Below are positions 10,389 to 20,951 of a stretch of DNA of 29,158 nt, in pieces; within the stretch, counting starts at the first letter, position 1, and each line of letters begins with the position of its first letter. The DNA lies in assembly GCF_001039355.2 (NCBI RefSeq), contig NW_019775909.1, positions 142,661 through 171,818 on the forward strand, in the 5' to 3' direction. Both the position numbers and the translations under genes were made by a program. The DNA is from Lingula anatina (Eukaryota; Brachiopoda; Lingulata; Lingulida; Lingulidae). The notes beneath the pieces were generated by a model that worked only from the letters and a program-made list of their open reading frames with translations, was not told the DNA's origin and searched no databases.

Positions 10389-11483
10389 TTATTCTACGGG
10401 CTTGCATTGGCATGCCCCAATCATAAACTTTCCCACACGTTTGTTCAAAATTCCGTAAATCAAGGGATTAGTGACTGAACTTAGCATCAACAGTTCGATT
10501 GAAATGTTAAAAATAATATGAAAGGTCACTCTATTGTGTACAATGTATCCATCAAACGCTGACAGAAGCGTATAAGGAATAAATAACAAAGTAAACGTAC
10601 CTACTATTATGGCAGTCATCTTTGCCACTTTGACTTGCATTTCATCTAATGATCCTTTCGAGTTGGATTCCTCAGGTTTGACAGACAGGGCTTTTCCTCC
10701 TCGAAATTCTTCTCTCTCCTGTTTGGTCTGGTTTTCTGTCTTCGCGGTAGAGGTACCTGGCATATTCATCTGAATGCTGTTCACTCCAATTTTCTGTCTT
10801 TGCTGCCGGACGCGTCGAAATATGGCGCAATAACACCCGAATGTTATCAGGAGGCAGATTGGCAGGTGCGGCGTCACCAAGAATCGCATGTGTTTTGGAT
10901 GGACTATATTACCCCTGCATTCTTTATCTGGGGACCAATCATTCCAGCCAAACAAAGGAGGGATGGAGAGGGCCACCCCGTACAGCCATGTAAAGACTAT
11001 GGCCGAGGTCAGTCTCTTTTTGTTAAATAGTTTTACGTGCTGGACATGTCGACAGATCTTAAAGTATCTGTCAAATGCGATTAATGTTTGGTGAAAAAGT
11101 GATATAAGTATCAGGCCGGATCCAGTGGCAGTCTTAAACAGACAAAAATATTTTTCGGATGCGAGATGACGTAACCCGGGTAAGTTGTCAACGAAATACA
11201 CAGTGACTATGTGAATCGGCATGGCAACGAGGCCAGTGACTAGATCTGTAATTGAGAGACTCATCAAGATATAGTTTGTTGGCTCTCGAAGTTCCTTAAA
11301 CTTTGCAAATGCTGCAATGAAAATGATGTTGCCAACAATCGTCGCAACTAACAAGATGACTTCCACTGTGATGAAAGGCAGGCATGATACCAGATCCGTG
11401 CACGCTGAAGCCACCGTATACGTTTTGTTGAGCGTCATGTTGGCGTCCTCTGTTATAAAATCTTTAGCTGAATAGTTCAGCAT
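10389..11483 (-). CDS. class A (rhodopsin-like) GPCR, intronless, 364 aa
   Basis: An intact seven-helix receptor for the plasma membrane; it should couple an unknown extracellular ligand to G proteins. Key residues: TM1 GN (51-52), TM2 D80, TM3 Cys114 and DRY 138-140, TM4 W166, IPPLFGW closing TM4, an ECL2 cysteine at 189 able to pair with Cys114, and TM7 NPLIY 339-343. Likely N-glycosylation sites are N3, N15 and N19. Loop 3 is about 60 residues, Ser/Lys/Glu rich. The tail is very short, with Cys358 and Cys360 as possible palmitoylation sites. TM6 departs from the usual CWxP: LFIP puts Phe301 at the toggle position. The start is the first ATG (AAA ATG context). The frame stays open ten codons upstream only from a TTG. 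The TM3-TM5 style recalls adenosine/opsin-like receptors, but I cannot name the ligand; treat it as an orphan. Confidence 0.95.
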   Translation of the reverse strand: MLNYSAKDFITEDANMTLNKTYTVASACTDLVSCLPFITVEVILLVATIVGNIIFIAAFAKFKELREPTNYILMSLSITDLVTGLVAMPIHIVTVYFVDNLPGLRHLASEKYFCLFKTATGSGLILISLFHQTLIAFDRYFKICRHVQHVKLFNKKRLTSAIVFTWLYGVALSIPPLFGWNDWSPDKECRGNIVHPKHMRFLVTPHLPICLLITFGCYCAIFRRVRQQRQKIGVNSIQMNMPGTSTAKTENQTKQEREEFRGGKALSVKPEESNSKGSLDEMQVKVAKMTAIIVGTFTLLFIPYTLLSAFDGYIVHNRVTFHIIFNISIELLMLSSVTNPLIYGILNKRVGKFMIGACQCKPVE

Positions 11484-13005
11484 TTTGTATCTCTCCAACG
11501 CAACTAAAGTCAACTCTGATATTTGGTTTGCTTAATAGCTGAAATGTAGATATCTGCTTCCCGTTTCGTTTAGCAAAATATATATATATAGATATACCAA
11601 AATATAGATATACCAGTATATACAAGTGAAAGAATATCATTGGTTGTTATGTCAATACGTCATGTCTGAATCTGCACTGGGCGTTTTCCCTGAAAGAGAA
11701 GAGGAATATTGAGGAGTGTTTGTATCAGAAAATATTCTCAGTTGTTTTTCAGTGACAAAATCAAAATATTGTTTGGCTAGCAGGCAGTCTCTGTTCCCTC
11801 TGTCTTTATGCATGCAATGTTACTTGAGATTAAATTCGTTTTAAAAAATGGAGGGGATGAAATACGTTTTAAAAAACGGAGGGTTGCGAATTTCGCAATT
11901 AGGCCCTATGCTCCCTTTACAGAAATGTAACTTGTACATCCTAGAATTGGCATCTATTTGATTTCCACGTTTAGAGAGCATAATTTTCATTATGATTTGA
12001 ACACCAACCATGTGTAAAGGAAGTTTATGGACCAAGTGCTCAGTCACCGTATTAGATCTTATTAAAATTATCTATCGATCATTGTGTCAGCCGAAAGGGA
12101 CACCAACTGGAAGGAAAACCATCAGTCATTATTTATGTGACCATTTGTTTTTCATCTTGTCATTCATGATGGAATAAATACACCGGAAATAAAAAACAAG
12201 CACCTGTTGATACTTCCCCTATAGGTGAATAACAACCAAACTGCATTACAGAAAACAAGAAGTGGTAAAACGACCTTTTAGACAATATTATAATAATAAT
12301 GAACTTTGTGGACCTTTTAACGTCCACCTGCAGTCTAGCACAGAGTTTACATTACATTAATTACTTAATGTAATCTATCAGGTGATAGATCACATTCCTG
12401 TTTCCGGCAAAATATTCTTGTCGAGGGTGATAATACCGCAATAGGAGAACCTTCCGAAGTATCTAATAAGGTATCATGTCGAACAAGATACAGCAGGTTC
12501 GAGTGCTGAAGATAATCCCTCAGCCGTCTTCTTGGCAATGACGCAAGCATGTTGACAAGACATTACCCTCGTTAACTTTGCAGATAAATCTAGGTATCTG
12601 AACAAGGTATGGTATATGTAAATGAAGAGTAGCATGTAAAAACTACTCTAACTTCTTTCTGTGGCGTAACATTTTTATTGCTTGTAACTTTACCATTTAC
12701 CATTTGCTGTTTTATTATTATTAATTTAACTGTTAAATCCTGAAGGTTTAATATTTCCGTAGAAATGTGACCGAACATCATTTCAATCAATAATCGGCAT
12801 GAAATCAGCGTTTGAAATCATCTCTAAAACGCAACCTCTAGCCTTCGCTTTAAGTGTGGCAACCTTGCAACCATGCAAGGAAATTACCTAGGGCATGTGG
12901 TTGCTGTAAAAATTACTCAGAAGGTGGAAAAAGCATGAAACTTAGCACAAATGTTATTTGGACTATGCTAATCATTTTCAAGGGTAGTGCCAAAAATTTC
13001 AAAGG
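11484..13005. other. GPCR upstream flank; part of a dispersed repeat
   Basis: An acceptor-like ATTTCAG on the minus strand near 11535 could end a 5' UTR intron of the GPCR. AT-dinucleotide repeats lie at 11578-11590. A perfect 10-bp-arm palindrome (ATTACATTAA-TTAC-TTAATGTAAT) is at 12351-12374. Positions 12399-12514 match the repeat at 6484-6580. No coding exon is supported. Confidence 0.45.
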
Positions 13006-13018
13006 GTTGCTAAGCAAC
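13006..13018. promoter_or_regulatory. X-box-like near-palindrome (GTTGCTAAGCAAC)
   Basis: The 13-mer has perfect GTTGCT/AGCAAC arms and resembles the RFX-factor X-box, whose consensus is two GTTGCC-like half sites with a short spacer. A further GTTGCTAGG half site follows at 13020. No adjacent gene start is recognised, and such motifs also occur at the ends of some repeats, so binding is speculative. Confidence 0.3.
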
Positions 13019-13262
13019 AGTTGCTAGGGAAGTGGAGTACCTTAAGCCCCGGTCACAGCCCTGTCCAAATTTTGCGCAGAATCTCACGTCCCACGCAAGT
13101 CCTCCTTACGAAATTTCGAGTTCGCAGACACCCCGTAAGCACGTACGAAGGATATTGGACATGTCCAAAAGATTTTACGAATAACACAGCTTACGATCAA
13201 AGTCAAAATCACACCGAAATCACACAGGAATGTATCGCAGGTGCGTCACCCCACTCCTGGAG

Positions 13263-13270
13263 TATAAAAG
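13263..13270 (+). promoter_or_regulatory. TATA box inside the TIR element
   Basis: TATAAAAG, followed after about 30 bp by the GACTAGCCATTGAACG region. The start codon of the short ORF comes roughly 95 bp further on. A well-formed core promoter ahead of an ORF suggests the element carries, or once carried, a transcription unit. It is missing from the second copy, whose homology starts only at 14927. Confidence 0.5.
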
Positions 13271-13288
13271 GCGTGCTCACGCGCGACT

Positions 13289-14567
13289 AGCCATTGAACG
13301 TCGATTGTGCAATGTGCACAACATTTGTCAAAACTTTGAAATTTTGCTCGATTAAACTTCTAACATGCCTCCAAAAGGCAAGAGAAAAAAGCTTAGAGAG
13401 CAGAAAGAAGGGAGGAGGACGAAGAAAGAAGGGGAGAACACGAGGCAAAACTGACGTACGCCGTTAGTACGTCATCACAAGCGTGTGGGGCAAGTGTGAA
13501 ACAAAACTGACGCTAAACTACATTCGCCGTGCGTGCGTTGCATTTTCTTCGTAAGTGGTGAGTGCGTGCCACGTACGCAGGTAGCAAAACAAACTCAAGA
13601 AACGAGTACAATTTCCACAGCCATCGCACTTGGCATTGCGCAACTAGCTTGAAAGGACATCTCACGTGGGACATGTGACTCGCAAGGCGGACTTGCACCT
13701 TTTCATTGAAACCTTCCCTCTACCTCTACGACCTCCACGGCCTCCACTGCACCCAAAATTCGTAGGGGACGTACGGTCCTAAAATTCGTGCGTCCGGTTG
13801 TGATCGAGGCTAAAGTAACCCGTGTGAAAGCAGTGTGTACTCACTGGGTGACTAAATCTGTTGACACAACCTGCACATGGACAGTCCACTTATAATGTGG
13901 GAATTTTTGCCATTAATTTGCAGATACGAACTACAATGGTTGGACCCGCTTGGACCTGTATTCTATCGCAATAGATTCCTTCGAAATAAAGCTCTATAAA
14001 CCACAAAACTCTTAGAATAATTTATCAGGCGTATTTGGTTATGACAATACGGACATCTTTATAAAGTAGTTTATGTCTATGTCTGGAAATGATATTTGGA
14101 AGTTTGACGTAAAATCTTACATAATTTGACTGCTTAATTTTTTTAAAAAGAATATAGAAATGAGGAAAAAATGAGAAAAAGTGTGTGTATGTGTGGGTGT
14201 GTGTGTGTGTTTGTGTGTGCGCTTGCGCGCACGCGTGGAAGGGGGGGACATATATTGAGGGCTAATTATATTCCCCCGTGTCCCAAAATCGATTTTCTAA
14301 AAGATGGTAAAAGGAAGCTTAATGTAGTTTATTGAGTAATTTTATGATTGTAAGGGAACGCACTCAATGACATCATGTTTTGCAATAAGTATTCGGACCG
14401 CAGGGCATGGAGAGAGTGCCATCAAGAGAAATGAGGAGCCATTTCATGGTGCAGTAATAATTTCTTTGTATCATTTTGATATTTATTGAAATTATTTTTT
14501 GTTAAAATGGAGAAAGACAAGCTGAAATGTGTGTGTATAATTTTGAAAAATATATCTCAGAATGCAA
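13289..14567. repeat. tandem large duplication, copy 1 (about 1.28 kb)
   Basis: Homologous along its whole length to 14927-16172 in the same orientation. It covers the 3' part of the TIR element, then 750 bp beyond it that is also shared (for example ACCTGCACATGGACAGTCCA, ATCTTTATAAAGTAG, and CGGACCGCAGGGCATGGAGA). The shared 3' flank means the segment duplicated as a block, rather than by two separate insertions. A TG-rich run lies at 14180-14222. Confidence 0.85.
13365..13454 (+). CDS. small basic ORF in element copy 1 (29 aa), probably shortened
   Basis: It begins MPPKGKRKK and is almost entirely Lys, Arg, Glu and Gln, then stops at TGA 13452. The paralogous ORF in copy 2 runs on to 45 aa in another frame: an indel around codon 14 separates them. 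Whether it makes a peptide is unknown. It could be the first exon of a longer element gene, since the basic start resembles a nuclear-targeting N-terminus. No known family recognised. Confidence 0.3.
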   Translation: MPPKGKRKKLREQKEGRRTKKEGENTRQN

Positions 14568-14926
14568 AGCAGGTCATATGAGTAACAGCTAGTAAGTCAC
14601 CCCGTATAACTGATCTAAGCGGCATAGCACCACTGCACGTGTTCCCTTGTTATATTTTAGCGATGTTGAAAACCCAGCACTGCCTGAATACCTGGTAACC
14701 CAGGGTGACAATGGCGGACTACCTTTAACAATGGAATCAAGACAGCGCTTGTTAGTCAGTGAAGGGGGGGGATGGGGGGGCGTGTGAGAGGTGGAGAGAT
14801 CATTAAAAGATTAGCGGTCTTCCTTTCATGTAGGTCCGCCATTTTAGGTCGCGGCCTTACTAGACCTCGGTTCTTCTCGATGTGAATGCTCCCTAAAAGG
14901 GTCCTTACGACGCACGATCGTGTCTC
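14568..14926. other. spacer between the two duplicated segments
   Basis: About 360 bp with no counterpart elsewhere in the window. It contains G-runs at 14764-14780. It replaces the TATA-bearing left end seen in copy 1. Confidence 0.5.
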
Positions 14927-15006
14927 GCCAAAGAACGTCGACTGTGCAACGTGCAAAACAATTTTCAAAACTGAAATTTTGCTCGATTCAACTTCTTATA
15001 CCCTGT

Positions 15007-15144
15007 ATGCCTCCAAAAGGCAAGAGAAAAAAGCATAGAGAGCAGAAAAGAAGAGAGGAGGACGAAGAAAGAAGGGGAGAACACGAGGCAAAACTGACGG
15101 ACACCGTCAGTACGTCAGTTTTGCCTCGTTTGAGGCAAGTGTGA
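15007..15144 (+). CDS. small charged ORF in element copy 2 (45 aa)
   Basis: It begins MPPKGKRKKHREQKRREED and continues with EERRGEHEAKLTD before a less charged tail ending LPRLRQV. It is the longer of the paired ORFs. The first 13 residues match copy 1 except one, which fits either constraint or youth. The tail after residue 29 is read through a perfect inverted repeat, so it may be new. Copy 2 lacks the TATA box, so expression is doubtful. The family is not recognised. Confidence 0.3.
   Translation: MPPKGKRKKHREQKRREEDEERRGEHEAKLTDTVSTSVLPRLRQV
15083..15129. repeat. perfect 17-bp-arm hairpin
   Basis: ACGAGGCAAAACTGACG at 15083-15099 and its exact complement at 15113-15129, around a 13-nt loop. 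Copy 1 has the left arm only, so the right arm was gained in copy 2 (or lost in copy 1). Confidence 0.85.
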
Positions 15145-16172
15145 AGCAAAAGTGACTCTAAAGGGAACTACATTCGCCGTGCGTTGCATTCTCTTCGTTA
15201 GTGGTGAGTCCGTGCCACGTACGCAGGAAGGAATAGAAACTCAAGAAACGAGTACAGTTGCCACGGCCATCGCACCTGGCAATTCGCAACTAGCTTGAAA
15301 GGACATCTCACGTGGCCCCTCCGATTCGCAAGGCAAACTTGCGCCTTTTCATTGAAACCTTTCCTCTACCTCTACGGCCTCCACGGCCTCCACTGCGCCC
15401 AAAATTCGTAGGGGACGTGCGATCCTAAAATCCATGCGTCCGGTTGTGACCGAGGCTAAAGTAACCCGTGTAAAAGCAGCGTGTACTCACTGGCTGACTA
15501 AATCTGTTGACACAACCTGCACATGGACAGTCCACTTATAATGTGGGAATTTTGTCATTAATTTGAAGATACGAACTACAATGGTTGGACCCGCTTTGAA
15601 CTGTATTCTATCGCAATACATGTAGATTCCTTCGAAATAAAGCTCTATAAACCGCAAAGCTCTTGGAATAATTTATCAGTCGTATTTGGTTATGACAATA
15701 CGGACATCTTTATAAAGTAGTGTATGTCTAAGTATGGGAAATGATATTTGGGAATTGATGTAAAATCCTACATAATTTGAGTGCTTAAATTTGTTAAAAG
15801 AATATAAAAATTAGAAAATATGTGTGCGAGTATTTGTGTATGTGTGAGTGTGCGCGCGCTTGGAATGGGTGGCACATATAATGAGGCCCAATTATATCAA
15901 TTTTCTTAAAGATGGTAAAAGGCAGCTTAATGAATTTATTGAGTAATTCGTGATTGTAAGGGAACAAACTCAATGACTGTTCTGCAATAAGTATGCGGAC
16001 CGCAGAGCATGGAGAGAGTGCCATCATGAGAAATGAGGAGCCATTTCATTGTGTGGTTATAATGTCTTTGTATCGTTTTGATATTTATAGAAATGATATT
16101 TGTTAAAATGGAGAAAGACAAGCTGAAATACGGTATGTGTGTATAATTTTGAAAAATACATCTCGGAATGCA

Positions 16173-18845
16173 ATTAAAAGATGTCTTAAAAATTTCCCCC
16201 GTGAACTTCTACGACGAGAAACTATAGTGGCCAAAAGATTTTTAACTCTAAAATCTTTTTACTTCTGATTATTTTGACTGTTATAGTTATTATTTTTTCA
16301 CTCGGTTTTTCTTTAATATTAGCTTTAAAAAAAGTGAGAGACTAGAGGGAGAGAGAGAATATCCCAATAAAATAATTATTATTAATTCACCCATGTCGAA
16401 CACAAATAAATAGAAATGCAGTCAAAATTTTAATGGTTTGCAGATATCCATTTCCACTCACTTGAAAACATTAGGCACGCAGTTTTTTACCTATATATAT
16501 CGTAATTATAACCTAATATCGCGTGTAATTTTCACCCAAAAGCAGTGACATCTGCAGTACATCTCTGAAACGCGTTTACTATCTATTCTTAACTCGTGAA
16601 GTGATTGTGTTAGTGCAGAATTTTTTTTTTCTCACCAGATGACAACTGAAAACTCTAATTACATTTTTGGAATTATCATTAAAATCATCAAGGCCATCAA
16701 GATCATCATAATCACAAATCTCTGATATGAACATCACTTCCGGTCAGTCTTATATTACTTCAGGGGAACAGGGGACCTAATTTGCATATAAGAGAAAAAA
16801 AGCATTTTTTTCTTATTTTTGCTTGTCTCCAAATTTTTCATCATTTTCAAAAAGTAATGTTGTCCTTTGCTCACAAATCTGGACACATTTGATCCACATA
16901 CATTGTTTGTAAATTATGTAATTATAAATAACTTTTATGTCACAGACGAGTATTACGTTTTCACTCCACAGCCATAAAACTCGACAATAGCTGCATGGGT
17001 ATAAAAGTAGGTCAATTGCCTGTATAAAATTGCCATACGATTATTGATTTTTTGGTGTGGACCGATTTATGGGGGGGGGGAGACAGAAGTGGGAAATGTA
17101 TCAAGATACCAGCAAAATATTTTGGTTGCATGGGGCTACTGAAAGGCAGAGTATATTGCAAACTTTTAAAGAAAAGAGTAAAACTAGCCCACATCTCCAG
17201 CTTCACCACGTAGAACTTTATATATGCCACGGCCCCTCTCTATTTCATCTGACTCTCCCTAAAATTTTTCGGACCGCGTTAACTGTTCAGCTCCCGGGAA
17301 GCGCGAAGCATCCAGCGAGGTAGCAGACGCTGATGCTCTGCAGACGACACATTGCATTCACAAGAGGGGGTAAGGGTTTTGTAGGAATTTATTGTATTTA
17401 ATTACATCTGACGAATTACGTGATAGAAGAAGGAAAATTGACCCTTTTAAAATTTATATTGACTAAGTGTAGTACAAGACACTGATATTTCTTCTCAAAA
17501 TTGACAGAATAAAGAAACGCAAAAGGACATAACCTATCTCCCCTTACATGGCATATCCTATCCGTGAACTTGATCTACTCGCACTCCCACACACGCTGAG
17601 TTTGTATGGTACCAGGGCAGTAGAAAGGGGGCGTATTGAGGGGGGGGGGGTGGAATTTCGATTATAATATAGCGTTATGGTTTTACTCATGTTATATTTT
17701 AAATAATAAAACATTTTACTTTAAGGGATAGACCTGAATTGAGAGCGTTGGCAACGTTTTTGGGATGATAAACGTAAAGTAAAGAGATGTAGCCACTTCG
17801 AGCACATTTTATAGCGTACTGTGTGTAAAAGAGATAAAAAAATCGTACCTCAGCAGGGTGTTGTAAAAGATTTAAAACCCTTTAATCATTTTGAAAATGA
17901 CAAAAAAGGAATTGTGTTAAAAAAGAACTTGTTGCCGCTATTTACAGTACTTTTTTATGATAATACATGTAACATGGCTATAGCAATAGTGCAAGTAAGA
18001 TACGATAAAGTAAGAATTTATTCAGCCAATAAAAATATTTTAATATAAATATCAGCAATTGTTATCCTTTGAGAGATAAAACTAAGATAAAACACTGGAC
18101 AATAAAAAATTATGAACTAGGCCTAAAAGTGGAATTAAAGAGAGACAAAAAACTACTTCAAACCGCTTACGGCCCTCAGAAGTCTACTGTTGCTGGATAA
18201 AAATTTAAAAAGAGAACTTTCTGGGTGGGTGGGATCCCAATAATTCATTTTGTTGTTTTCTCCATTCTGTCTTTAGTGATACCATCCAGTTGGGGGAGAT
18301 CTCTTCCAATTATTTTACTGGCAATGTTAATAACGTTGGGGTGTTTCCCCCGTTCCTCCACTGTAGCCACCAGATGTATTAAATGTTAAATACAGTACTC
18401 TCAATATAGAAGTATATATATTGAAGCTCGGATTGCATTTAACAACTATAATGTAGATCTTTCAAGGTTCATCAATATATATATACTCCTATTTTTATCA
18501 ATATCTATACGGTGAATCAACATGAATACTCTCAATATTACACGTATAAAAGTTAATTAAAACGGGCTCATTATCTGTAAAAGTTGCAAGTGATCTAGAA
18601 AGCAGTTGTCGTCTAAAGCAATAGTTCACTTTTAATGTGAATTCCTAGGAGTTTGAACTATATATCTATTGTATATAAACATGAACATAATGGAATATTA
18701 ATGCAAAACTGAAGTTGTCAGTAATTGAGCCGTGAAATGTCCATATTATTTAGCGTGATCTGTGAAGCACCTCATTCCCGTGGCTCGTAAATGCGGCTTT
18801 TTATTCTTTGTCCTTCGTGAAACAAAGCCTTATACACGGCAATTC
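16173..18845. other. intergenic, only weak signals
   Basis: No gene is supported. An acceptor-like T-run and CACCAG at 16621-16636 precede a 28-codon frame made largely of Ile and Lys codons, probably from ATC-rich low complexity. A short CpG-richer patch lies at 17270-17370. G-runs lie at 17069-17081 and 17641-17650. An inverted repeat of about 14 bp (AGTATATATATTG) has arms near 18411 and 18473. Confidence 0.45.
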
Positions 18846-18984
18846 GTTACCCGCTACCAGGGCCGCAGTTATTATTGTGGACTTTTTTTGCTGACTGACA
18901 GCCAAAATGACTGTCTATATTTATCTAGAGACATATCTGTGAATATCTGTGGAAAATCAATCTGTCGCCCTGGTAGAGGGTAGC
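18846..18984. mobile_element. 139-bp MITE with 5-bp target duplication
   Basis: The ends are GTTACCCGCTACCAGGGCCG and, reverse-complemented, GCTACCCTCTACCAGGGCGA. The TIR extends about 23 bp with four mismatches. AATTC is directly repeated at 18841-18845 and 18985-18989. No coding capacity. The family differs from the AGATCGATCT group. Confidence 0.75.
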
Positions 18985-18989
18985 AATTC

Positions 18990-19724
18990 TCAGGATTTGC
19001 AGGATTCAATTCTCAGATAATTTTCAGGATTTTCAACTGGTATTGTCAGTGTTATATGCATAAAGTTTTGTTTCCTGTGATTTGTAAATTAATGATTTTC
19101 TTTCCCATGAACTATGATCACCCCTCCCTAATGGTACCCTCAATTAAGAAAAGAAAGAAAAACAAAACTCATTTGATTACAAAAAATTAATATATTATCA
19201 TAAAATTAAGAGAATGACATTTTGCAGTTTTTAACTGGCTTCTTCAGAGGCAATGATAGTTCTGCACTGACGACCCTGAAAAATAAAAGATGAAAATATT
19301 ACAATGTAATTCAGTTAAAATGTGTATTCATTTAGGTGTAAATAGATGTTGACAGTAACTCTAAAACCACCAGCTCCTGGCTGCTATCATATAATTACTG
19401 CTTTAATGTACAGTTTTACCAGCTGTTTGACATAATTTTCCTCTAAAAAACTGAAAGCTTACTTAGTTATGATACCATCAAAACAAAGAGACAAACAAAA
19501 AGAACTTCTCTGTAAATGTATAATAAATGTATTCTTTTAAAAATACTGTTGACTTTTCTTCATTTCTTAATGTCTGAGGAGTTAAGAATTTAATTAATAA
19601 TAATAATAACAACAACAACAACAACAACAACAACAAAAACAATAATAATAATAATAACTATTTATGTCCTTGGCCTGCGTCTGAAGCAAGACGTGAACAG
19701 ATTCAATAGCCTCCTCCACCTAGA
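18990..19724. other. 3' flank of the minus-strand exon-array gene
   Basis: Probably 3' UTR and downstream DNA of the gene ending at 19725. An ATTAAA (complement of 19588-19593) lies about 130 nt after its stop and could be the poly(A) signal. A mixed (AAT/AAC)n repeat spans 19597-19658. An alternative minus-strand acceptor (TTTTTCAG near 19276) precedes short open frames, so a further or alternative last exon is possible. Confidence 0.4.
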
Positions 19725-19744
19725 TTAGCGGCGATTCTTTGGAG
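19725..19744 (-). CDS. exon 13 (terminal): APKNRR stop
   Basis: Acceptor ATTTCAG precedes CTCCAAAG. Entering in phase 1, it reads A-PKNRR then TAA. A GTGGAG just after the stop could be a donor, making this a penultimate exon with the rest untranslated, but the stop would stand in any case. The cluster of basic residues is the only notable feature. Confidence 0.65.
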
Positions 19745-19947
19745 CTGAAATGTATAATACAATATTCCTTACTAAGAATATATAAGTATATAATGTTCAA
19801 TAAATAGTCAATGCAATATCATATTTCGTGTATGAAGCTTAAATGAACACTTTTACCAGTATTTGGAATAAACAAAATTGCCAAGTATCATTTTAAACTT
19901 GCCAAAAGCACAAACTGTGTTGGCACAACATAAGGAGAGAGAGAGAG

Positions 19948-19978
<31 letters not shown>

Positions 19979-20894
19979 ACATGCACAATCACATTCCATC
20001 AGTGTAATAAATAGACCCCTATTCTATTGACCCTACTGTCTTACCTCTCTCCTTCACGTCCACTGTCACAGGTTTTGTGTCTTTGATATTGACTGAAGAA
20101 AGACAGGAAAACAAATGAAACATTTCATACCTGTGCACAACAAGAATTCAATACATTACTTAACAAAGTCATCGATTCATTCAAAGATTTAGATCACTGA
20201 ACAGAGAATTTAAACTCAGTGTTTTTGCATGAGAGTCTCCCCCTAAAGTCCATCTGTGTGTGTTTACATTTTTAAGTGTGTTAAATGAATTCCCATTAAA
20301 TTGTCCTAAGCTTATTGCCTTACCTTTTTCTTTGATGCCCTCAGCATCTGACACAATCTTTGTGTCTTTGATATTGGCTAAAGGAAAAATGATATCAAAT
20401 AAAAACTTAACATTCCATATCTGTGCATGTTCAGATAGGATTCAGTATTACAATTTATGGAAGACACATTCAAATATTTAAATGACTTAAAAATCAATTA
20501 TCTTCTTAAGTATGCTAAAGGCTGCTTGAGCAACATGCTTGTGGTGTGTATGTGTGTGTGTGTGTTTGTTAGTGTATGTATGTGTGTGTGTTTGTTAGTG
20601 TATGTGTGTGTGTGCATGCATGTTTCATAAGTATATTAAAAGTCATAACTATTTTACTGAGATTCCTCTCTTACCCATCTCCTCCATACTTAGTGGGTTT
20701 ACAGGTGTTACATTGTTCTTGTCTTTCAGTTTGGTATCAACTGAAAGATCAGAATTAAATTGAATTTTCACATCAACATTATGTGTGTTCAATCTGTACA
20801 CAACAAAAACATCAATTTTCAGAAGATAAAGTATCTTCTTAAATCTGTCAAAGGCCAAACTTTGCTTGTGCAACATGCATGCAAGTACAGTACC

Positions 20895-20951
<57 letters not shown>

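Larger units (their letters stand above)
13046..13810 (+). mobile_element. TIR element with internal TATA box and short basic ORF
   Basis: The left end is GCCCCGGTCACAGCC and the reverse complement of the right end is GCCTCGATCACAACC (12 of 15 match). Flanks are TTAA (13042-13045) and TAAA (13811-13814), which would fit a TTAA-type target with one change. Inside are a 14-bp palindrome TTGGACATGTCCAA (13155-13168), a TATA box at 13263, and a small ORF. Near the right end, CCTCTACCTCTACG and CCTCCACGG repeats lie beside it. The superfamily is not assigned. Part of it (from 13289) also exists at 14927-15456. Confidence 0.6.
14927..16172. repeat. tandem large duplication, copy 2 (about 1.25 kb)
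   Basis: Direct copy of 13289-14567, diverged by substitutions and indels. The element's right end is present (CCGAGGC ending at 15456), but the left end is not. It shows a private hairpin at 15083-15129. The TG tract is shorter than in copy 1. Confidence 0.85.

Noticed and set aside
11484-11513. Ten-codon upstream extension of the GPCR
   Set aside because: It would start at TTG. The first ATG, at 11481-11483, has a good context and fits an extracellular N-terminus.
16637-16723. 28-codon frame rich in Ile and Lys after a T-rich acceptor (peptide-like IIKIIKAIKIIII)
   Set aside because: Its amphipathic look comes from ATC/AAG low complexity. No signal peptide and no partner exon.
17821-18048. 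75-aa open frame
   Set aside because: It begins at GTG, has AT-driven composition, and lacks motifs or splice context.
18762-18983. 73-aa open frame with several cysteines
   Set aside because: It starts at GTG and overlaps the 139-bp MITE, including its right terminal repeat.
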